Positions 30,230 through 38,001 are shown, counted from the stretch's first letter. The stretch is 41,689 bases of DNA from Actinophytocola xinjiangensis (GCF_001921215.1 NZ_MSIF01000043.1:1-41689), one strand, 5' to 3'. Made by a program: numbers and translations. Notes: generated by a model not told the origin, from the sequence alone.

Positions 30230-31402
30230 ATGACCGTGCGCCGGAAAGCCTTGGTTCCTCGTCTCGAGCCGTTCACCTCGACGATCTTCGCGGAGATGAC
30301 CGCGCTGGCCGCCCGGACCGGGGCGGTGAACCTCGGGCAGGGCTTCCCGGACACCGACGGGCCGCCGTCGATGCTGGCCGCCGCCCAGGAGGCGATCGCC
30401 ACCGGGGTCAACCAGTACCCGCCGGGGCCGGGCCGGCCCGAGCTGCGGGCGGCGATCGCCGCGCAGCGCGAGCGCTACGGCACCACCTTCGACCCGGACA
30501 GCGAGATCCTGGTCACCGTCGGCGCCACCGAGGCGATCGCGGCGGCGATGCTCGCGCTGGTGGAGGCCGGCGACGAGGTCGTGCTGTTCGAGCCCTACTA
30601 CGACTCCTACGCCGCCTCGGTCGCGCTGGCCGGCGCGACCCGCCGGGTGGTGTCGCTGGTGGAGGCACCCGACGGCCGGTTCGCCGTGGACCTGGAGGCG
30701 CTGGCCGCCGCCATCACGCCCCGGACCCGGGTGGTCCTGGTCAACTCGCCGCACAACCCGACCGGCACGGTGTTCACCCGCGAGGAGCTGGCCGGCATCG
30801 CCGCGCTGTGCGTCGAGCACGACCTGATCGCGGTCACCGACGAGGTGTACGAGTCGCTGACCTACGACGGCGTCGAGCACGTCCCGCTGGGCACGCTGCC
30901 CGGGATGGCGCAGCGCACCGTGACGATCTCCAGCGCCGGCAAGATGTTCAACTGCACCGGCTGGAAGATCGGCTGGGTGTGCGGGCCGGCGACGCTGGTG
31001 TCGGCGGTGCGGGCGGCCAAGCAGTTCATGACCTTCGTCGGCGGCGCGCCGTTCCAGCCGGCGGTCGCGCACGCGCTGGACACCGAGTCGGCCTGGGTGG
31101 AGGGGCTGCGCGCGGACCTGTCGGCCAAGCGCGACCGGCTGGCCGAGGGACTGGCGGCCGCCGGGTTCGGTGTGCGGCCCAGCAGCGGGACGTACTTCAT
31201 CTGCGCCGACGTCCGGCCGCTCGGGTTCACCGACGGCGCCGAGCTGTGCTTCGACCTGCCAGGGCGGATCGGTGTGGCGGCGGTGCCGGTCCAGGTGTTC
31301 ACCGACAACCCCGACCGGTGGCGGCACATCGTGCGGTTCGCGTTCTGCAAGCGCGACGACGTCCTCGACCAGGCTGTCCAGCGGCTGCACACGCTCGCCT
31401 GA
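30230..31402 (+). CDS. PLP-dependent aminotransferase, DapC / kynurenine aminotransferase type
   Basis: A 390-residue class I fold-type I aminotransferase. Conserved elements are NLGQGFPDTDGP, NQYPPGPGRPELRAAIA, NSPHNPTGTVF (Asn/Pro binding PLP), TDEVYESL (Asp/Tyr), the Schiff-base lysine in ISSAGKMFNCTGWKIGW, and the C-terminal substrate Arg in HIVRFAFCK. The sequence resembles Rv0858c, annotated DapC (N-succinyl-LL-diaminopimelate aminotransferase), but also glutamine/kynurenine aminotransferases. Lysine/diaminopimelate supply is a reasonable inference, not proof. No ribosome site is evident before the ATG. Confidence 0.88.
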   Translation: MTVRRKALVPRLEPFTSTIFAEMTALAARTGAVNLGQGFPDTDGPPSMLAAAQEAIATGVNQYPPGPGRPELRAAIAAQRERYGTTFDPDSEILVTVGATEAIAAAMLALVEAGDEVVLFEPYYDSYAASVALAGATRRVVSLVEAPDGRFAVDLEALAAAITPRTRVVLVNSPHNPTGTVFTREELAGIAALCVEHDLIAVTDEVYESLTYDGVEHVPLGTLPGMAQRTVTISSAGKMFNCTGWKIGWVCGPATLVSAVRAAKQFMTFVGGAPFQPAVAHALDTESAWVEGLRADLSAKRDRLAEGLAAAGFGVRPSSGTYFICADVRPLGFTDGAELCFDLPGRIGVAAVPVQVFTDNPDRWRHIVRFAFCKRDDVLDQAVQRLHTLA

Positions 31403-31679
31403 CCCCAAACGCCTACTCTGAGTCATCACCCCGTTCCCCACATGGTGGTGGACGGTGTGACGGCGTCGACGCCGCCCCGGAGCACTTCTCGACCCCGTCC
31501 AGGAGACCGTTGGCCGAGCGGGCACCGGGGCGGCCCGGCGACGCTCACCGCGGGTGATCAACATTGGCCCATACGGCCGATAAGGTGCGCTTTTGCGGTC
31601 TTTCCGGGTGGATTCGACGCGGCTAGGGTGCACATTGCCGGTGGGGTGCTAGATAGTGTGGACTTGTCGGAGGGCACCC
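31403..31679. other. 277-bp gene-free region with a possible promoter
   Basis: No gene is supported. A TAGGGT at 31624-31629 preceded 17 bp upstream by TTTCCG, and the later TAGATA/TAGTGT, could serve as -10 elements for the secreted-protein gene. Otherwise nothing definite is seen. Confidence 0.4.
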
Positions 31680-32540
31680 GTGGTACGGGCGGAGCATGGG
31701 ACGGTGGTGGTCGCGGTGAACGGCGCATGGACGCCCGCCCGCGGCCGTTTTCGCCGTTTTCTGCGCCGTACCGTGCTCATCGGCGTGTTCGCCGGGGCCG
31801 GATGGTTGCTGTCCGTGATCTTCGCCGGCGGTGCCTCAGCGGCCCCGCTGTCCGAGGTCGAGGACGCCTTCCCGGCCCACTCCACCCACACCATCGGCCC
31901 TGACCCGGGCGCCGTCGGACCGCACGACGGCCACCTCGACGGGCACCTCGACGGCCATCTGGACGGGCACCTCGACGGGCACCTGGACGGGCTCGCCGAC
32001 GACCTCACCGACCGGATAGGCGACGCCTCCGAGGCGACCAGCGACTCGCTCCACGAGACCGCCACCGACCTGTCGACCCTGTTCGCCCCGCCCCAGGCCG
32101 ATCTCCCGGTGGACCTGCCCGACCCGCTGTACCCGCCGCCCCCGGCCGACCAGGCCACCGGGCCGCTCCCCGGCGCGGCGCCGCCCGCCGCCGTCGAGCC
32201 ACGCTCCCCGGCCGCGCCCCGCGCGCCGCCGGTCTTCACGACACCGACGGAGTACACTCCGTCACCCTCAGCTCCCGCGCGCCGCGCGTCCGCCCCGGCC
32301 GGTGACACCGGCCGCACGGCCAGCGACTCGCCGGTTCCGGAGAGGGCACCAGCGCCGCTGCCCGGTGGCGGCACCACCGCCACCACGGTCCACGACAACA
32401 CCACAGGGGCCCGAGGTACACACGGTGTTCCGGTCACGCCGGCCGCCGTCGAACCGCCGCCGGCGGGCGTCGCCAACCACGGCCACGCCACCGACGCGCA
32501 CGGTCGGACACCCGGCCTACCTGCGACGTCACCTGATTGA
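31680..32540 (+). CDS. Secreted low-complexity protein with five DGHL repeats
   Basis: A 286-residue protein of no known family. An arginine-rich N-region (GRFRRFLRRT) is followed by a hydrophobic core (VLIGVFAGAGWLLSVIFAGG) and a signal-peptidase site after ASA at about 58. Five exact DGHL tetrapeptides follow (DNA 31926-31985), then an acidic amphipathic stretch. A long Pro/Ala/Thr-rich tail ends in TDAHGRTPGLPATSPD. The repeats alternate Asp and His and could bind metal ions. The GTG at 31680 is chosen for the GGAGGG five bases before it; other in-frame GTGs at 31656 and 31704 exist. It is probably extracellular. Confidence 0.72.
   Translation: MVRAEHGTVVVAVNGAWTPARGRFRRFLRRTVLIGVFAGAGWLLSVIFAGGASAAPLSEVEDAFPAHSTHTIGPDPGAVGPHDGHLDGHLDGHLDGHLDGHLDGLADDLTDRIGDASEATSDSLHETATDLSTLFAPPQADLPVDLPDPLYPPPPADQATGPLPGAAPPAAVEPRSPAAPRAPPVFTTPTEYTPSPSAPARRASAPAGDTGRTASDSPVPERAPAPLPGGGTTATTVHDNTTGARGTHGVPVTPAAVEPPPAGVANHGHATDAHGRTPGLPATSPD
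31926..31985 (+). repeat. Five 12-bp tandem units coding DGHL
   Basis: Units begin at 31926, 31938, 31950, 31962 and 31974, each GACGG(C/G)CA(C/T)CT(C/G). They differ only at third codon positions, so the amino-acid repeat is being kept. Confidence 0.85.
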
Positions 32541-32660
32541 TTTCCAACCGGCTCCCCTGGGAGTGGTTTACCTCGGACCGGCCGCGTGTACTCCATTCGG
32601 CCTAACCAAGTGGCCATCGGGAACCAGTGAACGATCGGCCGAAGAGCACAACACGAACCT

Positions 32661-32733
32661 CCCGACCTGCCGACCGCGCCCGGTCAGGTCGGGGCATGGC
32701 CCCGGCGCCGCGATGCCCCCGCGGCGCCGGGGC
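32661..32733. terminator. Two adjacent GC-rich stem-loops
   Basis: CCCGACCTG (32661-32669) pairs with CAGGTCGGG (32685-32693). Six bases later GCCCCGGCGCCGCG (32699-32712) pairs with CGCGGCGCCGGGGC (32720-32733), followed by TCTCCCC. Confidence 0.5.
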
Positions 32734-32812
32734 TCTCCCCCTCTGGCAACTCGCCTGGTCGGCACAACGAGGGGCTGTGCCGGCCGGCCCTGCCGAGCAG
32801 ACCAGAGGCGAC

Positions 32813-32856
32813 CAGTGCGCTGGATGGCCGTATCGGCTAGGCCATCCAGCGCACTG
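32813..32856. terminator. Strong stem-loop with 17-bp perfect arms
   Basis: CAGTGCGCTGGATGGCC (32813-32829) and its exact complement at 32840-32856 enclose a 10-nt loop. CTTTCT follows on the plus strand. It is 32 bp from the stop of the MocR gene, so it can end that minus-strand transcript and any plus-strand read-through. Confidence 0.7.
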
Positions 32857-32888
32857 CTTTCTACCGCGTCCAACGATCTCCGCGCTAG

Positions 32889-34331
32889 TCACGTGACCGG
32901 AATCAACCCGTTGTCGGTGATCGATGCTCGGGTTTCCGCCACGGACACCGCGGCCAGCGAAAGTCGGTGCGCGGCGTCGGCCAGGTCGGCCACCGGGAGC
33001 GTGTAGGGCAGCCGCAGCCAGCGTTCCAGCCCGCCGGCCGGCGCGAAGAACGAGCCGGGAACGACCCGCACGCCGAAGTTCTGCGCGACCGCCGCGATCC
33101 GCGTCCCGGACGGCTCCGGCAGCCGGCACCACAGCGACAGGCCGCCGTCGGGGACCCGGAACGTCCAGTCGGGACACCAGTGGCGCACCGCGTCGGCCAG
33201 CGCGTCCCGCCGACGCGCGAGCTCCCGGCGGCGTTCGACCAGGTCCGCCGGGTCGGCGTCGAGCAGTTCGGCGAACAGCAGCTGTTCGAGCACCGGCGAG
33301 CCGAGGTCCAGGCCCCGGCGCACCGCCAGCAGCCGGTTGACCACCTCGGCCGACGCGCGCAGCCAGCCGATCCGCAGCCCGCCCCAGTGCGACTTGCCGG
33401 CCGACCCGGCGGCCAGCACCAGGTCCCCGGCGAACGCGCCGAGCGGCGGCAGCGCGACCGGCTCGGCCCGCAGGTCCAGTTCCAGCTGGGTCTCGTCGAC
33501 CACGACCGGGGTCCTGGCGCGGCGCAGCGCGGCGGCGAGCCGTTCCCGGCCGGGGACGTCGAGCTGGTGGCCGGTGGGGTTGTGGAAGTCGATGATCAGG
33601 TAGGCCAGGCGGGGGGCGGCCTGGCGCAGGGTGGCCTCGACGCCCTCCAGGTCCCACCCCTCGTCGGTCATGGCGACCGGGACGGGCAGGGCGTGCGCGG
33701 CGCGGACGGCCTCGATGGCGTTGGGGTAGGTGGGCTGCTCGATCAGCACGCGGTCGCCGGGGCCGACCAGCAGGCGCAGCGCCATCGCCAGGCCGTGGTG
33801 GGCGCCGTTGGTGACCAGGATCTCGTCCGGGCCGGTCGGCAGGCCGCGTTCGGTGTACCGGCGGGCGAGGCGTTCGCGCAGGTCGGGGTGGCCCTGTTCG
33901 TAGTAGCCGTGGCCGCCGAGTTCGGCGACCAGGCGGGGCAGGGCGGCCGCGGCGGCGGCCTCGATGCCGGGGATGGCGCTGGGCACCGCGCGCGCGAAGT
34001 CGATGACGTGCGGGTCGCCGTCGGTGAGGCCGTGGTCGGTGACCGGCCCGTCGGGCACCGCCACCCAGGACCCGGCGCCCCGGCGGCTGACGACCAGCCC
34101 GTCGGCGCGCAGCCGTTCCAGGGCGGCGGCGACCATGGTGCGGCTGACGTCCACGGCGGTGGCCAGTTCCCGTTCCGGGGGGAGCGCGGTGCCGGCGGGC
34201 AGCCGGCCGTCGAGCACCAGCAGCCGGATGCCGGCGGCGAGATCTACGGCACCCTGCCGCGAGCCGTGGCGGCGCCACCTGCCCAGTAGCTGGGCCAATC
34301 TGCGTGCACTGACTCTTCCAGCGGCGTTCAT
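32889..34331 (-). CDS. MocR-type regulator (GntR winged helix fused to aminotransferase fold)
   Basis: A 480-residue PLP-binding regulator. The GntR domain (about 28-98) includes LLVLDGRLPAGTALPPEREL, ATAVDVSRTMVAAALERLRA and a wing RRGAGSWV. The aminotransferase-like domain follows with EQPTYPNAIEAVRA, DFHNPTGHQLD, VVDETQLEL and the PLP lysine in LAAGSAGKSHWGGLRIGW. MocR proteins commonly sense PLP or amino-PLP compounds. It is divergent from a YczE-type membrane protein, a pairing known from other bacteria. A perfect palindrome begins two bases upstream of the ATG, so autoregulation is likely. Confidence 0.93.
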   Translation of the reverse strand: MNAAGRVSARRLAQLLGRWRRHGSRQGAVDLAAGIRLLVLDGRLPAGTALPPERELATAVDVSRTMVAAALERLRADGLVVSRRGAGSWVAVPDGPVTDHGLTDGDPHVIDFARAVPSAIPGIEAAAAAALPRLVAELGGHGYYEQGHPDLRERLARRYTERGLPTGPDEILVTNGAHHGLAMALRLLVGPGDRVLIEQPTYPNAIEAVRAAHALPVPVAMTDEGWDLEGVEATLRQAAPRLAYLIIDFHNPTGHQLDVPGRERLAAALRRARTPVVVDETQLELDLRAEPVALPPLGAFAGDLVLAAGSAGKSHWGGLRIGWLRASAEVVNRLLAVRRGLDLGSPVLEQLLFAELLDADPADLVERRRELARRRDALADAVRHWCPDWTFRVPDGGLSLWCRLPEPSGTRIAAVAQNFGVRVVPGSFFAPAGGLERWLRLPYTLPVADLADAAHRLSLAAVSVAETRASITDNGLIPVT

Positions 34332-34332
34332 G

Positions 34333-34356
34333 TGACCAATTCTTTCAGATTGGTCA
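34333..34356. promoter_or_regulatory. Palindrome between MocR and YczE genes
   Basis: TGACCAAT (34333-34340) and ATTGGTCA (34349-34356) are perfect 8-bp arms around an 8-bp AT-rich spacer. It abuts the MocR ATG (34331) and lies 37 bp before the YczE GTG. It is the only clear operator candidate in this divergent gap. Confidence 0.65.
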
Positions 34357-34392
34357 TTGATGAGGGAGTGTGGCTTTGTTCAGGATGGCGAT

Positions 34393-35004
34393 GTGGACTT
34401 ACAGCATGTGTCGGTACGAGCCAGTCCGGTGCGCCGGTTGACCCAACTGCTGGCCGGGCTCGCGCTCTACGGCGCGAGCATGGGCCTGATGGTGCGCGGC
34501 GCGCTGGGCCTGGACCCGTGGGACGTCCTGCACGAGGCCCTCTCAGAGCGGACCGGCCTGTCGTTCGGCACGGTGACCGGCATCATCGGCGCGCTGGTGC
34601 TGCTGTGCTGGATCCCGATGCGCCAGCGTCCCGGGCTGGGGACGGTGGCCAACATCGTGCTGATCGCCGTGACGGTCGACGCGACGCTGGCCCTGGTGTC
34701 GACGCCGTCGTCGCTGTGGCCGCGGATCGTGCTGCTGGTCAGCGGTGTGGTGCTCAACGGCCTGGCCACCGCGACCTACATCGGGGTGCGGCTCGGGCCG
34801 GGGCCGCGCGACGGGCTGATGACCGGACTGTCGGCGCGGACCGGGGTGTCCCTGCGGGTGGTGCGGACCGGGATCGAGCTGACGGTTCTGGGCGTTGGCT
34901 GGTTTCTCGGTGGAACGGTCGGGGTCGGGACCGTGGTGTACGCGCTGTCGATCGGCCCGCTGACCCAGGCCTTCCTGCCGCTGGTGACCTGGCGCGGCCG
35001 GTGA
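34393..35004 (+). CDS. YczE/YitT-like integral membrane protein
   Basis: A 203-residue protein with about five helices: LTQLLAGLALYGASMGLMV (about 16-34), FGTVTGIIGALVLLCWIPM, TVANIVLIAVTVDATLALV, RIVLLVSGVVLNGLATATYI and the long terminal pair VVRTGIELTVLGVGWFLGG. The conserved motifs are GLDPWDVLHEALSERTGLS and GPGPRDGLMTGLSARTG, two similar halves typical of YczE. The GTG at 34393 is chosen because AGGA lies seven bases upstream. It is presumably regulated by the divergent MocR protein; a transport role for a vitamin B6-related compound is conjecture. Confidence 0.87.
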   Translation: MDLQHVSVRASPVRRLTQLLAGLALYGASMGLMVRGALGLDPWDVLHEALSERTGLSFGTVTGIIGALVLLCWIPMRQRPGLGTVANIVLIAVTVDATLALVSTPSSLWPRIVLLVSGVVLNGLATATYIGVRLGPGPRDGLMTGLSARTGVSLRVVRTGIELTVLGVGWFLGGTVGVGTVVYALSIGPLTQAFLPLVTWRGR

Positions 35005-35008
35005 GGCG

Positions 35009-35551
35009 TCAGCCGGCCTTGGCGAAGTGCCGGAGAACGGCGGTGTAGGTGAGTCCGTGCTCGGCGAGAATCTGCGCGGGAACTCCGGGCGCGGCGGCCA
35101 TCGCCAACAGGAAATGGTGGTCGGAAATGTGCCGGTCGCGGTTCTCCTTGGCCTGGACGAGCGCGTTGGTGAGAATGTTCTTGGCTTCGTCGGCGAAGGG
35201 GATGTGACTGCCCGGCAGGTGCGGGCGGCGGCGTTTCGGCGCGGCGAGCGCGTCGGGACCGTGAGTGGCCTCGATCCGGGAGACGATCGACGGGAGGTCG
35301 ATTCCCAGGCCGGACAAGGCATCCACTTCGGACTGGGTGAGGCCGGCCCGACGCCTCGCCTGCGCGAACTCGTCCCGGACGTCCTCGGGAAGCACCCCGG
35401 AATCGGCCAGCAGCGACGCGGTGACGGCCGGCGCGCGCAGCAGGGAAAGCATCAGGTGTTCGGCGGTGACCCGCTCCGCGCGGTCGTTCTCGGCCTCACT
35501 CACGGCGTTCAGGACGACGTGTCGGGCGGATTTCGTGAAACGTTCGAACAT
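35009..35551 (-). CDS. Clp N-terminal (Clp_N) double-repeat protein without AAA domain
   Basis: A 180-residue protein consisting only of the substrate/adaptor-recognition domain of ClpC/ClpA. Repeat 1 is MFERFTKSARHVVLNAVSEA with RVTAEHLMLSLLR (1-70). Repeat 2 is IPFADEAKNILTNALVQAKE, then DRHISDHHFLLAMAA (115-160). No Walker motifs are present. Such proteins might compete for adaptors or present substrates to ClpCP; no function is established. The ATG is one base after the stop of the HTH gene, so they form a two-gene operon. The convergent YczE stop is 4 bp away. Confidence 0.9.
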   Translation of the reverse strand: MFERFTKSARHVVLNAVSEAENDRAERVTAEHLMLSLLRAPAVTASLLADSGVLPEDVRDEFAQARRRAGLTQSEVDALSGLGIDLPSIVSRIEATHGPDALAAPKRRRPHLPGSHIPFADEAKNILTNALVQAKENRDRHISDHHFLLAMAAAPGVPAQILAEHGLTYTAVLRHFAKAG

Positions 35552-35552
35552 G

Positions 35553-35762
35553 TCAGGCCTTTCCGTGTTTCTTGTGGACCGCCTGTCGGGTCACGCCCAA
35601 CTCGGTCGCGATGTCCTGCCAGGACCAGCCGTTGACGCGCGCGTTGCGCACCTGGACCGCTTCGAGGCGTTCGAGGAGCTTGCGCAGGGCGGCCACCGCC
35701 CGCAGTCCGACTCGGGGGTCCTGGTCGCCGGCGTCGGAGGCCAGCTGGGTCGCCTCACTCAT
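35553..35762 (-). CDS. Small helix-turn-helix regulator
   Basis: A 69-residue protein. The C-terminal half, NGWSWQDIATELGVTRQAVHKKHG, is a homeodomain-like HTH. The N-terminal half is a helix that could dimerise (VGLRAVAALRKLLERLEAVQV). It precedes the Clp_N gene by one base. Upstream is TAGATT, six bases from the ATG and inside one of two matching palindromes. It probably represses its own operon and perhaps the divergent PP2C-like gene. Confidence 0.85.
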   Translation of the reverse strand: MSEATQLASDAGDQDPRVGLRAVAALRKLLERLEAVQVRNARVNGWSWQDIATELGVTRQAVHKKHGKA

Positions 35763-35765
35763 GAT

Positions 35766-35781
35766 GTCAATCTACGTTGAC
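35766..35781. promoter_or_regulatory. Operator 1, GTCAATCTACGTTGAC, over the HTH-Clp_N promoter
   Basis: GTCAA-N6-TTGAC. It contains the minus-strand -10 box TAGATT (35769-35774), which ends six bases before the HTH start codon. A protein bound here must block transcription of the HTH-Clp_N operon. Confidence 0.7.
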
Positions 35782-35792
35782 AACTGTCCCGT

Positions 35793-35808
35793 GTCAACCG
35801 GAGTTGAC
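35793..35808. promoter_or_regulatory. Operator 2, GTCAACCGGAGTTGAC, over the PP2C-like promoter
   Basis: A second GTCAA-N6-TTGAC palindrome, 27 bp centre to centre from the first. It ends three bases before TAGGAT (35812-35817), the probable -10 of the PP2C-like gene, whose ATG follows after seven bases. Confidence 0.7.
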
Positions 35809-35824
35809 GCGTAGGATGTGGATC

Positions 35825-36658
35825 ATGAAAATCGACGTGGCGGAGCGCCCCGGAGTGGGCCTGGACGGGCAGGAACGGCCGAGCGAGGACGTCGTCGTCG
35901 TACTGCCCAACGCCGTCGTCGTCCTCGACGGGGCCACCACCCTGCTGCCCGGCCGGCGCAGCGGCGGCTGGTACGCCACCCTGCTGTCCGGGCAGATCGC
36001 CGGACGGCTGACCGGCTACCCCGACATGGACCTCGCCGACCTGCTCGCCGCCGCCATCGGCGCGCTGGCCAGGGAACAGGACCTGGTCGCCGGCGACGCC
36101 CCGGCCAGCACGGTCGCCATCGCCCGCTGGTCCGGCGACACCGTGGAGGGCCTGGTCCTGGGCGACAGCCCGATCGTCGCCGTCACCGCGCAGGGCCCCC
36201 AGGTCCTGGCCGACGAACGACTCGCCACCCTGCCGCGCACCGGACCCGGCTACCGCTCACGGCTGCGCGCCGGCGGCGGCTACGGCGCCGACCACGTCGC
36301 CGCCCTGCGCACCTCCGCCGTCGGCGTCGACCGGCTGCGCAACACCGAGGGCGGCTACTGGGTCGCCGAGGCCGACCCCGACGCCGCCTACCACGCCGTA
36401 CGCGCCCGCTGGCCGCGCGCCGACGTGCGGCAGGTACTGCTGGCCAGCGACGGCGTGTCCTGCGGCGTCGACGACTACGGGATCCTCGACTGGCCGGCCG
36501 CCGTCGAACTCGTCACCACGGCCGGCGCGCAGGCGATGCTCGACGCGGTCCGCGCCGCCGAGGAACAGGACCGGGACGGGGCCCGCTGGCCCCGCCCCAA
36601 GCCCCACGACGACCAGGCACTCGTGGTCGTCGACCTCCAGAGCGAGAACCGGGACTAG
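35825..36658 (+). CDS. PP2C-like serine/threonine phosphatase family protein
   Basis: A 277-residue protein with the ordered motifs of PP2C: PSEDVVVVLPNAVVVLDGAT (metal-binding D-G near residue 37), VEGLVLGDSPIVAVT (GDS motif near 110), QVLLASDGVSCGVDDYG (SDG near 205) and the terminal HDDQALVVVDL (DD near 265). Motif spacing matches PP2C, so it may be an active metal-dependent phosphatase, although similarity is low. Its promoter carries one of two palindromes shared with the HTH-Clp_N operon. The stop codon interlocks with that of the sugar dehydrogenase in CTAG. Confidence 0.78.
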   Translation: MKIDVAERPGVGLDGQERPSEDVVVVLPNAVVVLDGATTLLPGRRSGGWYATLLSGQIAGRLTGYPDMDLADLLAAAIGALAREQDLVAGDAPASTVAIARWSGDTVEGLVLGDSPIVAVTAQGPQVLADERLATLPRTGPGYRSRLRAGGGYGADHVAALRTSAVGVDRLRNTEGGYWVAEADPDAAYHAVRARWPRADVRQVLLASDGVSCGVDDYGILDWPAAVELVTTAGAQAMLDAVRAAEEQDRDGARWPRPKPHDDQALVVVDLQSENRD

Positions 36659-37959
36659 CGGCGGCCCAGCCCGTTCCACTCGAAGCCCGCGCGGCGCACC
36701 ACGTCCGGGTCGAGCAGGTTGCGGGTGTCCACCACCACCGGGCGGGCCACCACCCCGGCCAGCTTCGACCAGTCCAGCGACCGGAACTCCGCCCACTCGG
36801 TCAGCACCACGACCGCCTCGACACCCTCGGCCGCCTGGTACGGGTCGTCCACCAGGGTGATGCCGTCGAGGTCGGCGCGGACGTCACCGGAACGCAGCGC
36901 CGGGTCGTAGCCGACGAGCTTGGCACCGGCCTGACGCAGCAGCGCGGCCACCGCCAACGCCGGGGAGTCCCGCAGGTCGTCGGTGCCGGCCTTGAACGTC
37001 AGGCCCAGCACGCCAAGGCGGACCTTGGACAGCGAACCGCCGCGCTTGCCGGTGACCGCCAGCCGCACCTTCTCCACCATGCGCTGGCGCTGGCGGTTGT
37101 TGGTGTCGATGGTCGCCCGGATGAGCCGGAACTCGAAGTCGGCGGCGTCCGCGAGCTGCAGCATCGCCGAGGTGTCCTTGGGCAGGCACGAGCCGCCCCA
37201 GCCGGGACCCGGCTGCAGGAACGCCTGGCCGATGCGCTTGTCGTAGCCCATGCCCTCGGTGACGTCGGAGATGTCCGCGCCGAGGCGGTCGCACAGCTCG
37301 GCGATCGCGTTGACGTAGGACAGCTTCATCGCCAGGAAGCAGTTCGCCGCGTACTTGACCAGCTCGGCCGACGCGGCGTCGGTCAGCACGGTCGGCGCGC
37401 CGAGCCGGGCGTAGAGGGCGGCCACGCGCTCGGCGGCGTCCTGCTGGTCGCAGCCCACGACGATCCGGTCCGGGTTCAGGAAGTCGTGCACCGCCGAGCC
37501 CTCACGCAGGAACTCGGGGTTGGACACGACCGCCACGTCGTCGCGCTCGATCAGCTCGGCGGTGCGCTGCGCGCTGCCCACCGGCACCGTCGACTTGTTG
37601 ACCACGACACACCCGGCCGGCAGCAGCGTGCCGACCTCCTCGATCACCGACTCGACGATCGACAGGTCGGCCACCCCGCCGACACCCATCGGGGTCGGCA
37701 CGCAGAGGAACACCACCTCCGCGCCCTCGACGGCGGCCGGCGCACCCAACACGAACGAGAGCCGGCCGGCGGCGATGCCCTCGGACACCAGCTCGGCCAG
37801 GCCCGGCTCCAGGATGTCGACCTCGCCGGCGCACAGCCGCTTCACCTTGTCGGCGTCGACGTCGGCGCAGACCACGTGGTGGCCGAGTGACGCCAGGCAC
37901 GCACCGGTGGTGAGTCCGACATAACCGGTGCCGATCACCGCGATCCGTCGTACGAACAC
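36655..37959 (-). CDS. UDP-glucose 6-dehydrogenase
   Basis: A 434-residue UDP-glucose/GDP-mannose dehydrogenase. The NAD site is IAVIGTGYVGLTTGACLA; NKSTVPVGSAQR and VSNPEFLREGSAVHDFLNPD are next; the catalytic Cys is in GWGGSCLPKDTSAML; and the C-terminal UDP-binding domain has LTFKAGTDDLRDSP. It oxidises UDP-glucose to UDP-glucuronate for polysaccharides. The match to Ugd/TuaD-type enzymes is good. The GTG at 37957-37959 follows GGGGAG by eight bases. It is divergent from a paralogue that heads the polysaccharide operon. Confidence 0.93.
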   Translation of the reverse strand: MFVRRIAVIGTGYVGLTTGACLASLGHHVVCADVDADKVKRLCAGEVDILEPGLAELVSEGIAAGRLSFVLGAPAAVEGAEVVFLCVPTPMGVGGVADLSIVESVIEEVGTLLPAGCVVVNKSTVPVGSAQRTAELIERDDVAVVSNPEFLREGSAVHDFLNPDRIVVGCDQQDAAERVAALYARLGAPTVLTDAASAELVKYAANCFLAMKLSYVNAIAELCDRLGADISDVTEGMGYDKRIGQAFLQPGPGWGGSCLPKDTSAMLQLADAADFEFRLIRATIDTNNRQRQRMVEKVRLAVTGKRGGSLSKVRLGVLGLTFKAGTDDLRDSPALAVAALLRQAGAKLVGYDPALRSGDVRADLDGITLVDDPYQAAEGVEAVVVLTEWAEFRSLDWSKLAGVVARPVVVDTRNLLDPDVVRRAGFEWNGLGRR

Positions 37960-37988
37960 GGCCCACTCCCCTTCGTGCGAACGAACGT

Positions 37989-38001
37989 CCCCTCGCAGGG
38001 G
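37989..38001. promoter_or_regulatory. Short hairpin CCCCT-CGC-AGGGG upstream of the dehydrogenase
   Basis: Five-bp arms with a three-base loop, 30 bp upstream of the minus-strand dehydrogenase start. Its role is uncertain. Confidence 0.25.

Larger units (their letters stand above)
32541..32888. other. 348-bp gene-free region between convergent genes
   Basis: It contains three consecutive stem-loops (32661-32693, 32699-32733, 32813-32856) and nothing that looks like a gene. As both neighbours point into it, bidirectional termination is the simplest role. Confidence 0.6.
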
